Shown: positions 17,161 to 26,460, counted from the first letter of the stretch. The stretch is 64,000 nucleotides of DNA from Ruixingdingia sedimenti (GCF_031432425.1 NZ_JAVKPH010000004.1:1-64000); one strand, 5' to 3'. The notes: generated by a model not told the origin, from the sequence alone. A program made the numbers and translations.

Positions 17161-17257
17161 ACGACCCCCTCCGGCGGTGCGCCGCCGGCCAGGCACGGAC
17201 CCGCGGCGCGGCGACGGCGCGCCCGGCATGCACCAGCGACAAAGGGAGGATCACCAC

Positions 17258-19624
17258 ATGCCCAAGGATGGCATCGGCGCCAGCAGCAAGCGGCGCGAGG
17301 ATGTCCGGTTCCTGACGGGACGCGGACGCTATACCGACGACATCAACCTGCGCGGACAGGCCCATGTGCATTTCCTGCGCTCCGACATCGCGCATGGCCG
17401 GATCCGGTCCATCGACACCGCTGCGGCGGCGGCGATGCCCGGCGTGCTGCGCATCTTCACCGCCGCCGATCTTGCGGGCGTGGGCGGCATCCCCTGCGGC
17501 TGGCAGGTGACGGACCGCTTCGGCAAGCCGATGCAGGAACCCAAACACCCCGTGCTGGCAGAGGGCAAGGTGCGCCATGTGGGCGACCCCATCGCCGCCG
17601 TGGTGGCCGAAACCGCGGAACAGGCGCGCGACGCCGCCGAGGCGATCGTGGTGGATATCGAGGACCTGCCCGCGGTGCTGGACATGCGCGCCGCGCTGGC
17701 CGAGGGCGCGCCGAAGGTCCATGACGACCTGACCGGGAACCTCTGCTACGACTGGGGCTTCGTCGAGGAAAACCGCGAGGCGGTGAACGCGGCCTTCGCC
17801 ACGGCCCATCACGTCACCACGCTCGATCTGGTGAACAACCGGCTGGTCGCCAACCCGATGGAACCGCGCGTGGCCGTGGGGGACTACGATTTCGCCACCG
17901 ATCACCACACGCTCTACACCACCAGCCAGAACCCGCATGTGATCCGCCTGCTGATGGGGGCCTTCGTTCTGGGCATCCCGGAACACCGGCTGCGGGTGGT
18001 CGCGCCGGATGTGGGCGGGGGCTTCGGGTCGAAGATCTACCATTATGCCGAGGAAGCCTTCGTCACCTTCGCCGCCAAGGCCCTGCGCCGCCCGGTGAAA
18101 TGGACCGCCAGCCGGTCGGAGGCGTTCATATCCGACGCGCAGGGGCGCGACCATGTGGGCCGGATCGAACTGGCGCTGGACGCAGAGGGCAACTTCCTCG
18201 CCCTGCGGACGGAAACCTATGCGAACATGGGGGCGTATCTGTCCACCTTCGCGCCCTCGATCCCCACATGGCTGCATGGCACGCTGATGGCGGGCAACTA
18301 TCGCACGCCGCTGATCTATGTGAACGTGAAGGCCGTCTTCACCAATACCGTCCCCGTCGACGCCTACCGCGGCGCCGGCCGGCCCGAGGCGACCTTCCAG
18401 CTGGAACGGGTGATCGACAAGGCCGCGCGCGAGATCGGGATGGATCCGGTCGAACTGCGCCGGCGGAACTTCGTCACCGAATTCCCGTACCAGACGCCGG
18501 TCGCCGTGGTCTATGATACCGGCGATTACAACGCCACGCTGGACCGGCTGTTGCAGATCGCCGACCGCGAGGGGTTCGAGGCGCGGCGGCTCGACAGCGC
18601 CCACCATGGCCGCCTGCGCGGCTTCGGCATCGCCCACTATATCGAGGCCTGCGGCATCGCGCCCTCGAACCTGGTGGGCCAGCTGGGCGCGCGCGCGGGG
18701 CTTTACGAAAGCGCCACGGTGCGGGTGAACGCCACCGGGTCCATCAGCGTCTTCACCGGCAGCCACAGCCACGGCCAGGGGCATGAGACCACCTTTGCCC
18801 AGGTAGTGGCCGACATGATCGGCATCCCCGCGGCGCAGGTCGACATCGTGCATGGCGACACCTCCAACACGCCGATGGGAATGGGCACCTACGGCTCGCG
18901 CAGCCTCGCCGTGGGCGGCTCGGCGCTGGTCAAGGCGACGACCAAGATCGTCAACAAGGCGAAAAAGATCGCCGCCCATCTGCTGGAGGCGGCCGAGGCC
19001 GACATCGAACTGAAGGACGGCAAGTTCGCCGTCGCCGGCACCGACCGTTCGGTGGATTGGGGCGCGGTCTGCCTTGCCGCCTATGTGCCCCACAACTACC
19101 CGCTGGAAAGCCTCGAACCGGGGCTGGAGGAAACCGCCTTTTACGACCCGTCGAACTTCACCTACCCCGCCGGCGCCTATGCCTGCGAGGTCGAGGTGGA
19201 TCCCGAAACCGGCAAGGTGACGATCTGCCGCTTTGTCGCCGCAGACGATTTCGGCAATGTCGTCAACCCGATGATCGTCGAGGGCCAGGTCCACGGCGGG
19301 CTGGCGCAGGGGATTGGGCAGGCGCTGCTGGAAAACTGCGTCTATGACGGCAACGGGCAACTGCTGTCGGGCTCGTTCATGGATTACGCCATGCCGCGCG
19401 CCGACGACCTGCCGTTCTACGAGGTCGATCACAGCTGCGCCACACCCTGCACCCACAACCCGCTCGGCGTGAAGGGCTGCGGCGAGGCGGGGGCCATCGG
19501 CTCGCCCCCCGCGGTGGTGAATGCGGTGGTGGATGCGCTGCAACGGGCGGGCTACGCCCATGTGACCCATATCGACATGCCGCTGACCCCCGCGCGGGTC
19601 TGGGCGGCGATGCACGCGAACTGA
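17258..19624 (+). CDS. coxL: CoxL-like molybdenum-binding large subunit, form II
   Basis: A 788-residue catalytic subunit of the xanthine oxidase family. The active-site loop reads AYRGAGR (369-375), which is the form II signature; true CO dehydrogenase (form I) has AYRCSFR with the copper-binding cysteine. The catalytic glutamate is E743 in KGCGEAGAIGSPP. The start ATG at 17258 follows an AGGGAGGA Shine-Dalgarno. Gene order S-L-M is also that of form II clusters. The substrate may be an aldehyde, an aromatic heterocycle or similar; CO oxidation is not supported by the motif. Confidence 0.9.
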   Translation: MPKDGIGASSKRREDVRFLTGRGRYTDDINLRGQAHVHFLRSDIAHGRIRSIDTAAAAAMPGVLRIFTAADLAGVGGIPCGWQVTDRFGKPMQEPKHPVLAEGKVRHVGDPIAAVVAETAEQARDAAEAIVVDIEDLPAVLDMRAALAEGAPKVHDDLTGNLCYDWGFVEENREAVNAAFATAHHVTTLDLVNNRLVANPMEPRVAVGDYDFATDHHTLYTTSQNPHVIRLLMGAFVLGIPEHRLRVVAPDVGGGFGSKIYHYAEEAFVTFAAKALRRPVKWTASRSEAFISDAQGRDHVGRIELALDAEGNFLALRTETYANMGAYLSTFAPSIPTWLHGTLMAGNYRTPLIYVNVKAVFTNTVPVDAYRGAGRPEATFQLERVIDKAAREIGMDPVELRRRNFVTEFPYQTPVAVVYDTGDYNATLDRLLQIADREGFEARRLDSAHHGRLRGFGIAHYIEACGIAPSNLVGQLGARAGLYESATVRVNATGSISVFTGSHSHGQGHETTFAQVVADMIGIPAAQVDIVHGDTSNTPMGMGTYGSRSLAVGGSALVKATTKIVNKAKKIAAHLLEAAEADIELKDGKFAVAGTDRSVDWGAVCLAAYVPHNYPLESLEPGLEETAFYDPSNFTYPAGAYACEVEVDPETGKVTICRFVAADDFGNVVNPMIVEGQVHGGLAQGIGQALLENCVYDGNGQLLSGSFMDYAMPRADDLPFYEVDHSCATPCTHNPLGVKGCGEAGAIGSPPAVVNAVVDALQRAGYAHVTHIDMPLTPARVWAAMHAN

Positions 19625-19634
19625 GGGGGACAAG

Positions 19635-20426
19635 ATGCACGATTTCGAATTCGTGAAACCCGCTACGCTGGCAGAGGCCGTGGCCGCCCTCGGGGCCGAG
19701 GGCGCGCAGGCGCTGGCAGGCGGCATGACGCTGCTGCCGGCGATGAAACAGCGGCTGGCGGCGCCCGAACGGCTGGTCAGCCTCACCGGCATCGCCGATC
19801 TGCGGGGCGTGACCCCCGCGCCCGGCCGCCTGCGCATCGGCGGCGCCACCCCCCACGCGGTGGTCGCGCGCGCGGCGGCGGCGCATTACCCCGCGCTTGC
19901 CCGGCTGGCGGGGCAGATCGGCGACCCGGCGGTGCGCAACCGCGGCACCATCGGCGGCAGCCTTGCCAACAACGACCCCTCGGCCTGCTATCCGGCGGCG
20001 GTGCTGGCCTCGGGCGCCACGATCCACACCGACCGGCGGCAGATCGCGGCGGACGACTATTTCCAGGGCATGTTCGCCACCGCGCTGGACGAGGGCGAGG
20101 TCATCACCGCCGTGGACTTTCCCGTCCCGCAGGTGGCGGCCTATGTGAAATTCGCCCAACCCGCCTCGCGTTTCGCGCTGGTAGGCGTGTTCGTGGCGAA
20201 ATTCGCCGAGGGCGCGCGCGTGGCGGTCACGGGCGCATCCGAGGAAGGCGTCTACCGCTGGACCGAGGCCGAAGAGGCGCTGAACACGCATTTCGCCCCG
20301 ACCGAGTTCTCGCATCTCGACGTTCCGGCGGATGGCATGATCGCCGATCTGCATGGCGGCGCGGACTACCGGGCGCATCTGGTCAAGGTCATCGCCCGCC
20401 GCGCGGTCATCGCCGCACTGGGCTGA
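19635..20426 (+). CDS. coxM: CoxM-type FAD subunit of a molybdenum hydroxylase
   Basis: A 263-residue FAD-binding medium subunit. The two flavin motifs are AGGMTLLP (28-35) and RGTIGGSLANNDPS (103-116). It passes electrons from the CoxS clusters to an acceptor such as quinone. It follows coxL by 10 bp with a GAGGGG Shine-Dalgarno and closes the operon; a strong hairpin repeat lies 25 bp downstream. Confidence 0.92.
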   Translation: MHDFEFVKPATLAEAVAALGAEGAQALAGGMTLLPAMKQRLAAPERLVSLTGIADLRGVTPAPGRLRIGGATPHAVVARAAAAHYPALARLAGQIGDPAVRNRGTIGGSLANNDPSACYPAAVLASGATIHTDRRQIAADDYFQGMFATALDEGEVITAVDFPVPQVAAYVKFAQPASRFALVGVFVAKFAEGARVAVTGASEEGVYRWTEAEEALNTHFAPTEFSHLDVPADGMIADLHGGADYRAHLVKVIARRAVIAALG

Positions 20427-20442
20427 CCGCGCGCCCGCGTCG

Positions 20443-20563
20443 GGCCGGGCAGGGGGCATTCTGCCCCCTCTTGGCCTGCGGCCAATTCACCCCCTGAGGA
20501 TATTTTCGGACAGAAAGTGGTGAAGGGCGCGGCCTGCGCCACTTTCTGTCCCTGAATATCCCC
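20443..20563 (+). repeat. Intergenic repeat family B, copy 1 (with terminator hairpin)
   Basis: Starts with the hairpin AGGGGGC-ATTCT-GCCCCCT (20451-20469), then TTGGC/GCCAA, CCCCTGAGGATATTTTC, and an inverted pair CGGACAGAAAGTG and CACTTTCTGTCC around a short centre, ending in AATATCCCCG. Copies are at 30372, 42968 and 60948. It follows coxM and would stop its transcript. Confidence 0.8.
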
Positions 20564-20673
20564 GCGCGGCGCGCCACCGGCCTTTTCCCTGCGTCACCCG
20601 CCGGGGGCGGGGTGCGCAGCGAAGCACAAGGATTGCGCGGGATCGGTTCTTGCGCGGCGGGGGCGCGGGGACT

Positions 20674-20689
20674 AGGTTGGTTCCAACCT
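20674..20689. promoter_or_regulatory. Dyad upstream of the ppx-like gene
   Basis: AGGTTGG-TT-CCAACCT, a perfect 7+7 dyad with a 2 nt centre, ends 18 bp before the start codon and just before the Shine-Dalgarno. It may be an operator or an RNA hairpin that hinders ribosome access. No regulator for it is seen in the window. Confidence 0.35.
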
Positions 20690-20707
20690 TGTATTGGAGG
20701 GCGACAG

Positions 20708-21853
20708 ATGACGCCCGAGCGTCCCCAGGGTGCGGACGCGATCCCGAAAGTCGTGGCCACGCCCACCCGGGGCGGCGGCCCGCCGGCCGAATCGTCCGGC
20801 ACCCGCAAACACGACCCGGCGCAGCTTTATGCGGCGCTGGACCTTGGCACGAACAGTTGCCGCATGCTGATTGCCCGCCCGCGCGGCAGTCAGTTCCATA
20901 TCGTGGACAGCTTTTCCAAGTCTGTTCAACTCGGACTGGGGCTGGAAAGTTCCGGCCGGCTGTCGCGCGCCTCGATGGGCCGGACGGTGCAGGCGCTGCG
21001 CATCTGCCAGAAAAAGCTGGAATCGCATGGCGTCCACCGCATGCGGCTGGTGGCGACAGAGGCCTGCCGCCGCGCCAGCAACGCGCGCGACTTCATCCGC
21101 CAGGTGCGGCGCGAAACCGGGCTGAGCCTCGAGATCATCGCGCCCGAGGAAGAGGCGCGGCTGGCCGTCGTGTCCTGCGCGCCGCTGGTGCTGCCGCGCA
21201 CCGAACAACTGCTGGTGGTCGACATCGGCGGGGGGTCGACCGAGCTTGTCTGGATCGACCTCACCGGGGTGCCGCAGGCGGAACGGCCGCGCGCGCTGAT
21301 GCGGTTCCACACCGGTTTTGCCCCCGAGGTGGAGGGGCCCTCCGCCCGGGTGGTGGACTGGATCAGCGTGCCTCTGGGCGTCGCCACGCTGCGCGAACAG
21401 TTCGGCGATGTCGAGGACGACGCCGCGCGTTTCGCGCTGATGAGCTGGTATTTCGAGGAACATCTGTGCAGTTTCTCGCCCTACAACAACGAACAGCCGC
21501 GCGAGGGGTTCCAGATCATCGGCACCTCGGGCACCGTGACCACGGTGGCGGCGTCCTATCTGGGGCTGCGGCGCTATGACCGCGCCAAGGTGGACGGGCT
21601 GCACATGACCACGGCGCAGATCGACACGGTGATCCGCGATTACCTGAGCCTCGGCCCCGAGGGGCGGCGGACGGATCCGCGCATCGGGCGCGACCGGCAC
21701 ACGCTGATCATGTCGGGGGCGGCGATCCTTCAGGCGCTGATGCGGGTCTGGCCGACCGACCGGCTGTCGGTCGCCGACCGGGGCCTGCGCGAGGGGCTGC
21801 TGTATGCCCAGATGACGGCCGATGGCGTGTTGCTGGATGCGCCGCGGGCATGA
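20708..21853 (+). CDS. Ppx/GppA family exopolyphosphatase/pppGpp phosphohydrolase
   Basis: A 381-residue ASKHA-fold phosphatase. Phosphate-binding motifs are AALDLGTNSCRMLI and VVDIGGGSTELVWI, with the sugar-kinase-like GTSGTVTTVAA later on. It degrades polyphosphate chains from the end or converts pppGpp to ppGpp; sequence alone does not settle which. The first 35 residues are an extra low-complexity stretch. ATG 20708 was chosen for its GGAGG. rlmE follows 10 bp after. Confidence 0.88.
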   Translation: MTPERPQGADAIPKVVATPTRGGGPPAESSGTRKHDPAQLYAALDLGTNSCRMLIARPRGSQFHIVDSFSKSVQLGLGLESSGRLSRASMGRTVQALRICQKKLESHGVHRMRLVATEACRRASNARDFIRQVRRETGLSLEIIAPEEEARLAVVSCAPLVLPRTEQLLVVDIGGGSTELVWIDLTGVPQAERPRALMRFHTGFAPEVEGPSARVVDWISVPLGVATLREQFGDVEDDAARFALMSWYFEEHLCSFSPYNNEQPREGFQIIGTSGTVTTVAASYLGLRRYDRAKVDGLHMTTAQIDTVIRDYLSLGPEGRRTDPRIGRDRHTLIMSGAAILQALMRVWPTDRLSVADRGLREGLLYAQMTADGVLLDAPRA

Positions 21854-21863
21854 GGAGACGGGG

Positions 21864-22610
21864 ATGACCAAGGAAAAGGCGACCTCTGGCCGCGGCCAGC
21901 GCGAATTGCGCGTGCGGGTCAAGACCGCGAAGGGGCGCAAGCTGTCGTCCACGCTGTGGCTGGAACGGCAGTTGAACGACCCCTATGTGCAGCGCGCCAG
22001 GAAAGAGGGCTATCGCGGCCGCGCGGCCTACAAGATCCTCGAACTGGATGACCGCTACGGGTTCCTGACGCCCGGCGCGCGGGTGGTGGATCTGGGCTGC
22101 GCGCCCGGCGGCTGGTGCCAGGTGGCGGTGGCGCGGGTCAATGCGCTCGGCCAGAACCCGAAGAAACCGGTGGGCACCGTTCTGGGGGTGGACCTGCAGG
22201 CGGTCGAACCCATCGCGGGGGCGGAAATCCACCAGCTCGACTTCCTGTCCGACGGCGCCGACGATCAGGTCAAGGCGTGGCTCGGCGGCAAGGCGGATGT
22301 GGTGATGTCCGACATGGCCGCCGCCGCCTCGGGCCACAAGGGCACCGATCACCTGCGCATCATCGCGCTGGTCGAGGCGGCGCTGGATTTCGCCTTCGAC
22401 GTGCTGGAAGAGGGCGGCACCTTCGTCGCCAAGGTGCTGGCCGGCGGGGCGGAGAACGAGATGCAGGCGCTGCTGAAACGCAGCTTCCGCAAGGTGGCGA
22501 ACGTCAAGCCGCCCGCCAGCCGGTCGGACAGTTCGGAAAAGTTCGTCGTCGCGCAGGGCTTTCGCGGCCGGGGCGGCAGCCTCGATGCGGCAGAGGACGA
22601 CGCGGACTGA
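21864..22610 (+). CDS. rlmE: 23S rRNA 2'-O-ribose U2552 methyltransferase RlmE (FtsJ)
   Basis: A 248-residue SAM-dependent methyltransferase acting on 23S rRNA in the 50S subunit. The K-D-K-E catalytic set is visible as RAAYKILEL, MSDMAA, FVAKVLAGG and the C-terminal region; SAM binding is VVDLGCAPGGWCQVA. The N-terminal basic tail binds rRNA. It is co-transcribed with the ppx-like gene, a pairing common in alphaproteobacteria. Confidence 0.93.
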   Translation: MTKEKATSGRGQRELRVRVKTAKGRKLSSTLWLERQLNDPYVQRARKEGYRGRAAYKILELDDRYGFLTPGARVVDLGCAPGGWCQVAVARVNALGQNPKKPVGTVLGVDLQAVEPIAGAEIHQLDFLSDGADDQVKAWLGGKADVVMSDMAAAASGHKGTDHLRIIALVEAALDFAFDVLEEGGTFVAKVLAGGAENEMQALLKRSFRKVANVKPPASRSDSSEKFVVAQGFRGRGGSLDAAEDDAD

Positions 22611-22680
22611 GCGCGCCGTTGCGCCCCGCCCGGCGATGGTCTAAGGCGCGGGGCAGGATTTTCCGCTTGGGGGCGCTGCC

Positions 22681-23727
22681 ATGACCGCAGGGAAGAACGG
22701 GCTGACCTATGCCGATGCCGGCGTGGACATCGACGCCGGCAATGCGCTGGTGGAGCGGATCAAGCCCGCGGCGAAACGCACCCTGCGGCCGGGGGTGATG
22801 GGGGGCCTCGGCGGCTTCGGCGCGCTGTTCGACCTCAAGGCGGCCGGATACAGCGACCCGATCCTGGTGGCGGCGACCGATGGCGTGGGCACCAAGCTGC
22901 GCATCGCCATCGACACCGGGGTGGTGGATACGATCGGCATCGACCTGGTGGCGATGTGCGTCAACGATCTGGTCTGCCAAGGGGCGGAGCCGCTGTTCTT
23001 CCTCGACTATTTCGCCACCGGCAAGCTCGATGTCGGTCAGGCCGCGCGCATCGTCACCGGCATCGCCACGGGCTGCGCGGCTTCCGGCTGTGCGCTGGTG
23101 GGGGGCGAGACGGCAGAGATGCCGGGCATGTACCATGGCGGCGATTTCGATCTGGCGGGCTTCGCCGTGGGCGCGATGGAACGCGGCGCCGACCTGCCCA
23201 AGGGCGTGCAGGCGGGCGATGTGCTGCTGGGCCTCGGGTCCGACGGGGTGCATTCCAACGGCTATTCCTTCGTGCGCAAGGTGGTGGAACTGTCGGGCCT
23301 GTCGTGGCACGCGCCCTCGCCCTTCGGCGGCGGGTCCTTGGGCCAGGCGCTGCTGGTGCCGACGCGGCTTTACGTCAAGCCCGCGCTGGCGGCGGTGCGC
23401 GCGGGCGGGGTGCATGGGCTGGCGCATGTCACCGGCGGCGGGCTGACGGAAAACCTGCCCCGCGTGCTGCCCGAGGGGCTGGGGGCCACGGTCGACCTTG
23501 GCGCATGGCAACTGCCGCCGGTGTTCCGCTGGCTGGCCGAAACCGCGAACATGGCCGAGGGCGAATTGCTGAAAACCTTCAACTGCGGCATCGGCATGAT
23601 CGCCGTGGTCGCCGCCGACCGGGCCGAGGCGCTGGCCGATCTGCTGGCGGCGCAGGGCGAACGGGTGGTGCGGCTCGGCACCGTGCAGCCGGGGCAGGGG
23701 GTCGCCTATACCGGGCGGCTTCTGTGA
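22681..23727 (+). CDS. purM: Phosphoribosylformylglycinamidine cyclo-ligase
   Basis: A 348-residue ATP-dependent enzyme that closes the imidazole ring of AIR, step 5 of purine synthesis. Family marks are TYADAGVDIDAGN, ATDGVGTKLRIA, GGETAEMPGMY and LLGLGSDGVHSNGYS. The stop overlaps the GTG of purN (GTGA), coupling the two purine genes. Confidence 0.96.
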   Translation: MTAGKNGLTYADAGVDIDAGNALVERIKPAAKRTLRPGVMGGLGGFGALFDLKAAGYSDPILVAATDGVGTKLRIAIDTGVVDTIGIDLVAMCVNDLVCQGAEPLFFLDYFATGKLDVGQAARIVTGIATGCAASGCALVGGETAEMPGMYHGGDFDLAGFAVGAMERGADLPKGVQAGDVLLGLGSDGVHSNGYSFVRKVVELSGLSWHAPSPFGGGSLGQALLVPTRLYVKPALAAVRAGGVHGLAHVTGGGLTENLPRVLPEGLGATVDLGAWQLPPVFRWLAETANMAEGELLKTFNCGIGMIAVVAADRAEALADLLAAQGERVVRLGTVQPGQGVAYTGRLL

Positions 23728-24314
23728 AGCGCGTCGTCATCCTGATTTCCGGCGGCGGGTCGAACATGATCCGCCTTGTCGAAAGCATGACCGGCGATCA
23801 CCCCGCCCGGCCGGTTCTGGTCGCCTCCAACGATCCCGCGGCGGCGGGGCTGGCGCGCGCCGCGGCGATGGGGGTGCCGGTAGCGGCGGTGGACCACCGC
23901 CCCTTCGGCAAGGACCGCGCCGCGTTCGAGACCGCGCTCTTGGGCCCCATCCTCGCCGCCGCGCCCGACATCATCTGCCTTGCGGGTTTCATGCGCGTTC
24001 TCACCCCCGGTTTCGTGGCCCGGTTCGAGGGGCGGATGCTGAACATCCACCCCTCGCTCCTGCCGAAATACCAGGGCCTGCACACCCACCAGCGCGCGCT
24101 GGACGCCGGCGACGCCGAGGCCGGCTGCACGGTGCACGAGGTCACGGCGGCGCTGGACGATGGCCCCATCCTCGGCCAGGCGCGGGTGCCGGTGATGGCG
24201 GGCGACACCGCCGATACGCTGGCCGCGCGGGTGCTGGCGATGGAACACCGGCTCTATCCGGCGGTGCTGCGCCGCTATGCGGCAGGCGACCGGACCCCGG
24301 TTTTCCTGCCCTGA
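23724..24314 (+). CDS. purN: Phosphoribosylglycinamide formyltransferase
   Basis: A 196-residue enzyme that transfers a formyl group from 10-formyl-THF to GAR. Motifs: VILISGGGSNM at the substrate site, CLAGFMRVL, NIHPSLLPKYQG with the catalytic His, and the following D of TAALDDGPI. GTG at 23724 is inferred from the overlap with purM and gives the standard N-terminus. Confidence 0.95.
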   Translation: MKRVVILISGGGSNMIRLVESMTGDHPARPVLVASNDPAAAGLARAAAMGVPVAAVDHRPFGKDRAAFETALLGPILAAAPDIICLAGFMRVLTPGFVARFEGRMLNIHPSLLPKYQGLHTHQRALDAGDAEAGCTVHEVTAALDDGPILGQARVPVMAGDTADTLAARVLAMEHRLYPAVLRRYAAGDRTPVFLP

Positions 24315-24381
24315 CGCCTTTTCATTCGCCTTCATGCTGCCTATAGCGGCTAGGTGGGACGACCCCGCGGCACGAGGACCG

Positions 24382-25539
24382 ATGCAGACGATCACCACCA
24401 CCGAAGAACTCGCCGCCTTCTGCGACCTTGCCAAGGCGCAGCCCTATGTCACCGTCGACACCGAATTCCTGCGCGAGCGGACCTATTGGTCCAGGCTCTG
24501 CCTGATCCAGCTGGCGCTGCCCGGCAAGACCGGGCCCGCGGTGCTGGTGGACCCGATCCTGGGCGAGGGGATGAGCCTCGAACCGCTCTACGACCTTTTC
24601 CGCCACGAGGCGACGGTCAAGGTGTTCCACGCCGCCCGGCAGGATCTGGAGATCTTCTTTGTCGAGGGCGGGGTATTCCCCGTGCCGCTCTTCGACACGC
24701 AGGTGGCCGCGATGGTCTGCGGTTTCGGCGAACAGGCGGGATACGAGACGCTGGTCAAGAAGATCGCGCGCGAGAACCTCGACAAGACCAGCCGCTTCAC
24801 CGACTGGTCGCGCCGCCCGCTGACCGAGGCGCAGAAGGAATACGCGCTGGCCGATGTCACCCATCTGCGGGTGATCTACGAAAACCTCTCGGCGCAGCTG
24901 CGCAAGAGCGGCCGCCAGCACTGGGTCGAAGAGGAACTGGCGATCCTGACCGACCCGGCCACCTATACCGTCACCCCCGAGGATGCCTGGCAGCGGATCA
25001 AGACCCGCACCACCTCGGGCCGGTTCCTCGCGGTGGTCAAGGAACTGGCGCGCTTTCGCGAGGAATATGCGCAAAGCCGCAACATCCCGCGCTCGCGCGT
25101 GATGAAGGACGACGCGCTGCTGGAACTCGCCTCCACCCGCCCCACGAATGTCGAGGAACTGGGCCGCGCCCGGCTTTTGCTGCGCGAAGGCCGCAAGGGC
25201 GACATCGCCGACGGGATTCTGGCGGCGGTCAAGGCGGGGCTCGACATGCCCGCCGACAAGACCCCCCGCCCCGACGACAGCCGCGACCAGTTGCAGGTGA
25301 ACCCGGCGCTGGCCGATCTGCTGCGCGTGCTGCTCAAGGCGAAATCCGAATCCGCCGGCGTGGCGGCGCGGCTGATCGCCTCTGCCGGCGATCTCGACGC
25401 GATCGCGGCGGGCGAACGCGACCTGCCGGCGCTCAGGGGCTGGCGGCACGAGGTCTTCGGGGCGGATGCGCTGCGGCTCTGCAAGGGCGAGATCGCGCTG
25501 TCCGCCATGGGGCAGGAGGTGCGGGTGGTGCGCCTCTGA
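24382..25539 (+). CDS. rnd: Ribonuclease D
   Basis: A 385-residue 3'-5' exoribonuclease for tRNA maturation. The DEDD exonuclease residues lie in VDTEFLRER, HAARQDLE and EYALADVTHL; an HRDC-type helical domain follows (about 210-290). The start is ATG 24382 after GAGGACC; the longer frame begins inside purN. Downstream are two tandem repeats rather than a gene. Confidence 0.93.
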   Translation: MQTITTTEELAAFCDLAKAQPYVTVDTEFLRERTYWSRLCLIQLALPGKTGPAVLVDPILGEGMSLEPLYDLFRHEATVKVFHAARQDLEIFFVEGGVFPVPLFDTQVAAMVCGFGEQAGYETLVKKIARENLDKTSRFTDWSRRPLTEAQKEYALADVTHLRVIYENLSAQLRKSGRQHWVEEELAILTDPATYTVTPEDAWQRIKTRTTSGRFLAVVKELARFREEYAQSRNIPRSRVMKDDALLELASTRPTNVEELGRARLLLREGRKGDIADGILAAVKAGLDMPADKTPRPDDSRDQLQVNPALADLLRVLLKAKSESAGVAARLIASAGDLDAIAAGERDLPALRGWRHEVFGADALRLCKGEIALSAMGQEVRVVRL

Positions 25540-25670
25540 CGGGCGCGCACCCCTTCGATCCCGGCCCGTCCGCTCTTGCCGGGGTGGCGTGAACCGGCGC
25601 CGCCACCCGCGCACCGGAACCTGTCGCCGCCCCCATCACAGGCCCCGGCTGCCGATCCGGTCCGCTCCCC

Positions 25671-25731
25671 GCTGCTTCATCTTGCCTTAAATACTCCGGG
25701 GGTCCGGGGGCCGGCCCCCGGCGCGCCGCCG
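25671..25731 (-). repeat. Intergenic repeat family A, copy 3
   Basis: GCTGCTTCATCTTGCC, TTAAATACTCCGGGGG, TCCGGGGG, CCGGCCCCCGGCGCGCC. Same orientation as copies 2, 4 and 5. The CTTCATCTTGCC end is the complement of the CAAGATGAAG end of copy 1, so the unit is longer than the GC core. Confidence 0.7.
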
Positions 25732-25780
25732 CCCGCAGGCCAGCCGCATCCGCCTCGGGGCAGGCCCCGGCCGCTCCCCC

Positions 25781-25837
25781 GCTGCTTCATCTTTTCCCAA
25801 ATACTCCGGGGTCCGGGGCAGCGCCCCGGCGCCGCCC
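25781..25837 (-). repeat. Intergenic repeat family A, copy 4
   Basis: Direct repeat of copy 3, 110 bp downstream, with a slightly shorter GC hairpin (CCGGGG instead of CCGGGGG) and GCAGC at its centre. The differences compensate on both arms, so pairing is kept. Confidence 0.7.
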
Positions 25838-25859
25838 TCGACACAGGCGATGCCCGATC

Positions 25860-26327
25860 CTACCGCCGCGCGGTCGTCCGCGCATTCCCCGCGCCGGTGA
25901 CGGTGATCCGGCTCACCCCCTGCAGCTTGTGCCGCGACAGCTGCGTCGCCACCGTCACCTCGCGCGATTGCGGGGTCGAGATGCGGCGCTGCGCCACGTC
26001 CGGCGGGGCTTTCAGCACGAAGCGGAACACCAGCACCGAGGGATCGTCCGAGGGTTCGGGGATCAGGTCCCCATCCCACCAGCCCTGCGTCGGCGGCAGG
26101 CCGGTGGCCTTGACGATGGCGCCGCTGTTCGTCGGTTCCACCGTCAGCGAGGTGACTTCGGCCACCTGCACGAAGGCGGTTCCCGGCGCGGCGGGGGCGT
26201 CGGCCACCGCCTCGGCCCGTTCCGACCGGCCGAACCAGTTGAACGGGTTGATCCGCGAGTCGCGCACCGTGGCGCAGCCGACCAGCGTCACCCCCAGCAA
26301 CAATGCGGCCATCAGCGGTCTGCGCAT
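25860..26327 (-). CDS. Small outer-membrane-type lipoprotein
   Basis: A 155-residue lipoprotein: signal peptide MRRPLMAALLLGVTLVGC with lipobox LVGC (C18). The mature part starts with ATVRDSRINPFNWFGRS and has beta-rich segments (EVTSLTVEPTNSGAIVKATGLPPTQGWWDGDLIPEP). I do not recognise a named family; similar short lipoproteins are common in Rhodobacteraceae. GAGGGG precedes the start. Function unknown. Confidence 0.7.
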   Translation of the reverse strand: MRRPLMAALLLGVTLVGCATVRDSRINPFNWFGRSERAEAVADAPAAPGTAFVQVAEVTSLTVEPTNSGAIVKATGLPPTQGWWDGDLIPEPSDDPSVLVFRFVLKAPPDVAQRRISTPQSREVTVATQLSRHKLQGVSRITVTGAGNARTTARR

Positions 26328-26460
26328 ATCCGTCCCCTCATCGCTTGCCGGACTTGGGTAGCGCATGGCGGGGGCTTTGAAAAGCCATTCCGGGCTGGAC
26401 CTTCCGGCCCCGCGGGCGTACCTCCGGGGCCAGGCCGCGCGGCCAAGCAGGAGGATACCG

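Larger units (their letters stand above)
25540..25859. other. 320 bp intergenic region with two tandem family A repeats
   Basis: Between rnd and the convergent lipoprotein gene. No coding frame with a supported start is seen. It is made largely of two direct repeat units (25660-25731 and 25771-25837), each with GCTGCTTCATCTT, then AAATACTCCGGGG, TCCGGGG and a GC hairpin; these may terminate transcription from both sides. Confidence 0.6.

Noticed and set aside
17258..19624. Calling the hydroxylase a genuine CO dehydrogenase
   Set aside because: The loop is AYRGAGR, not AYRCSFR; the copper-binding cysteine is missing.
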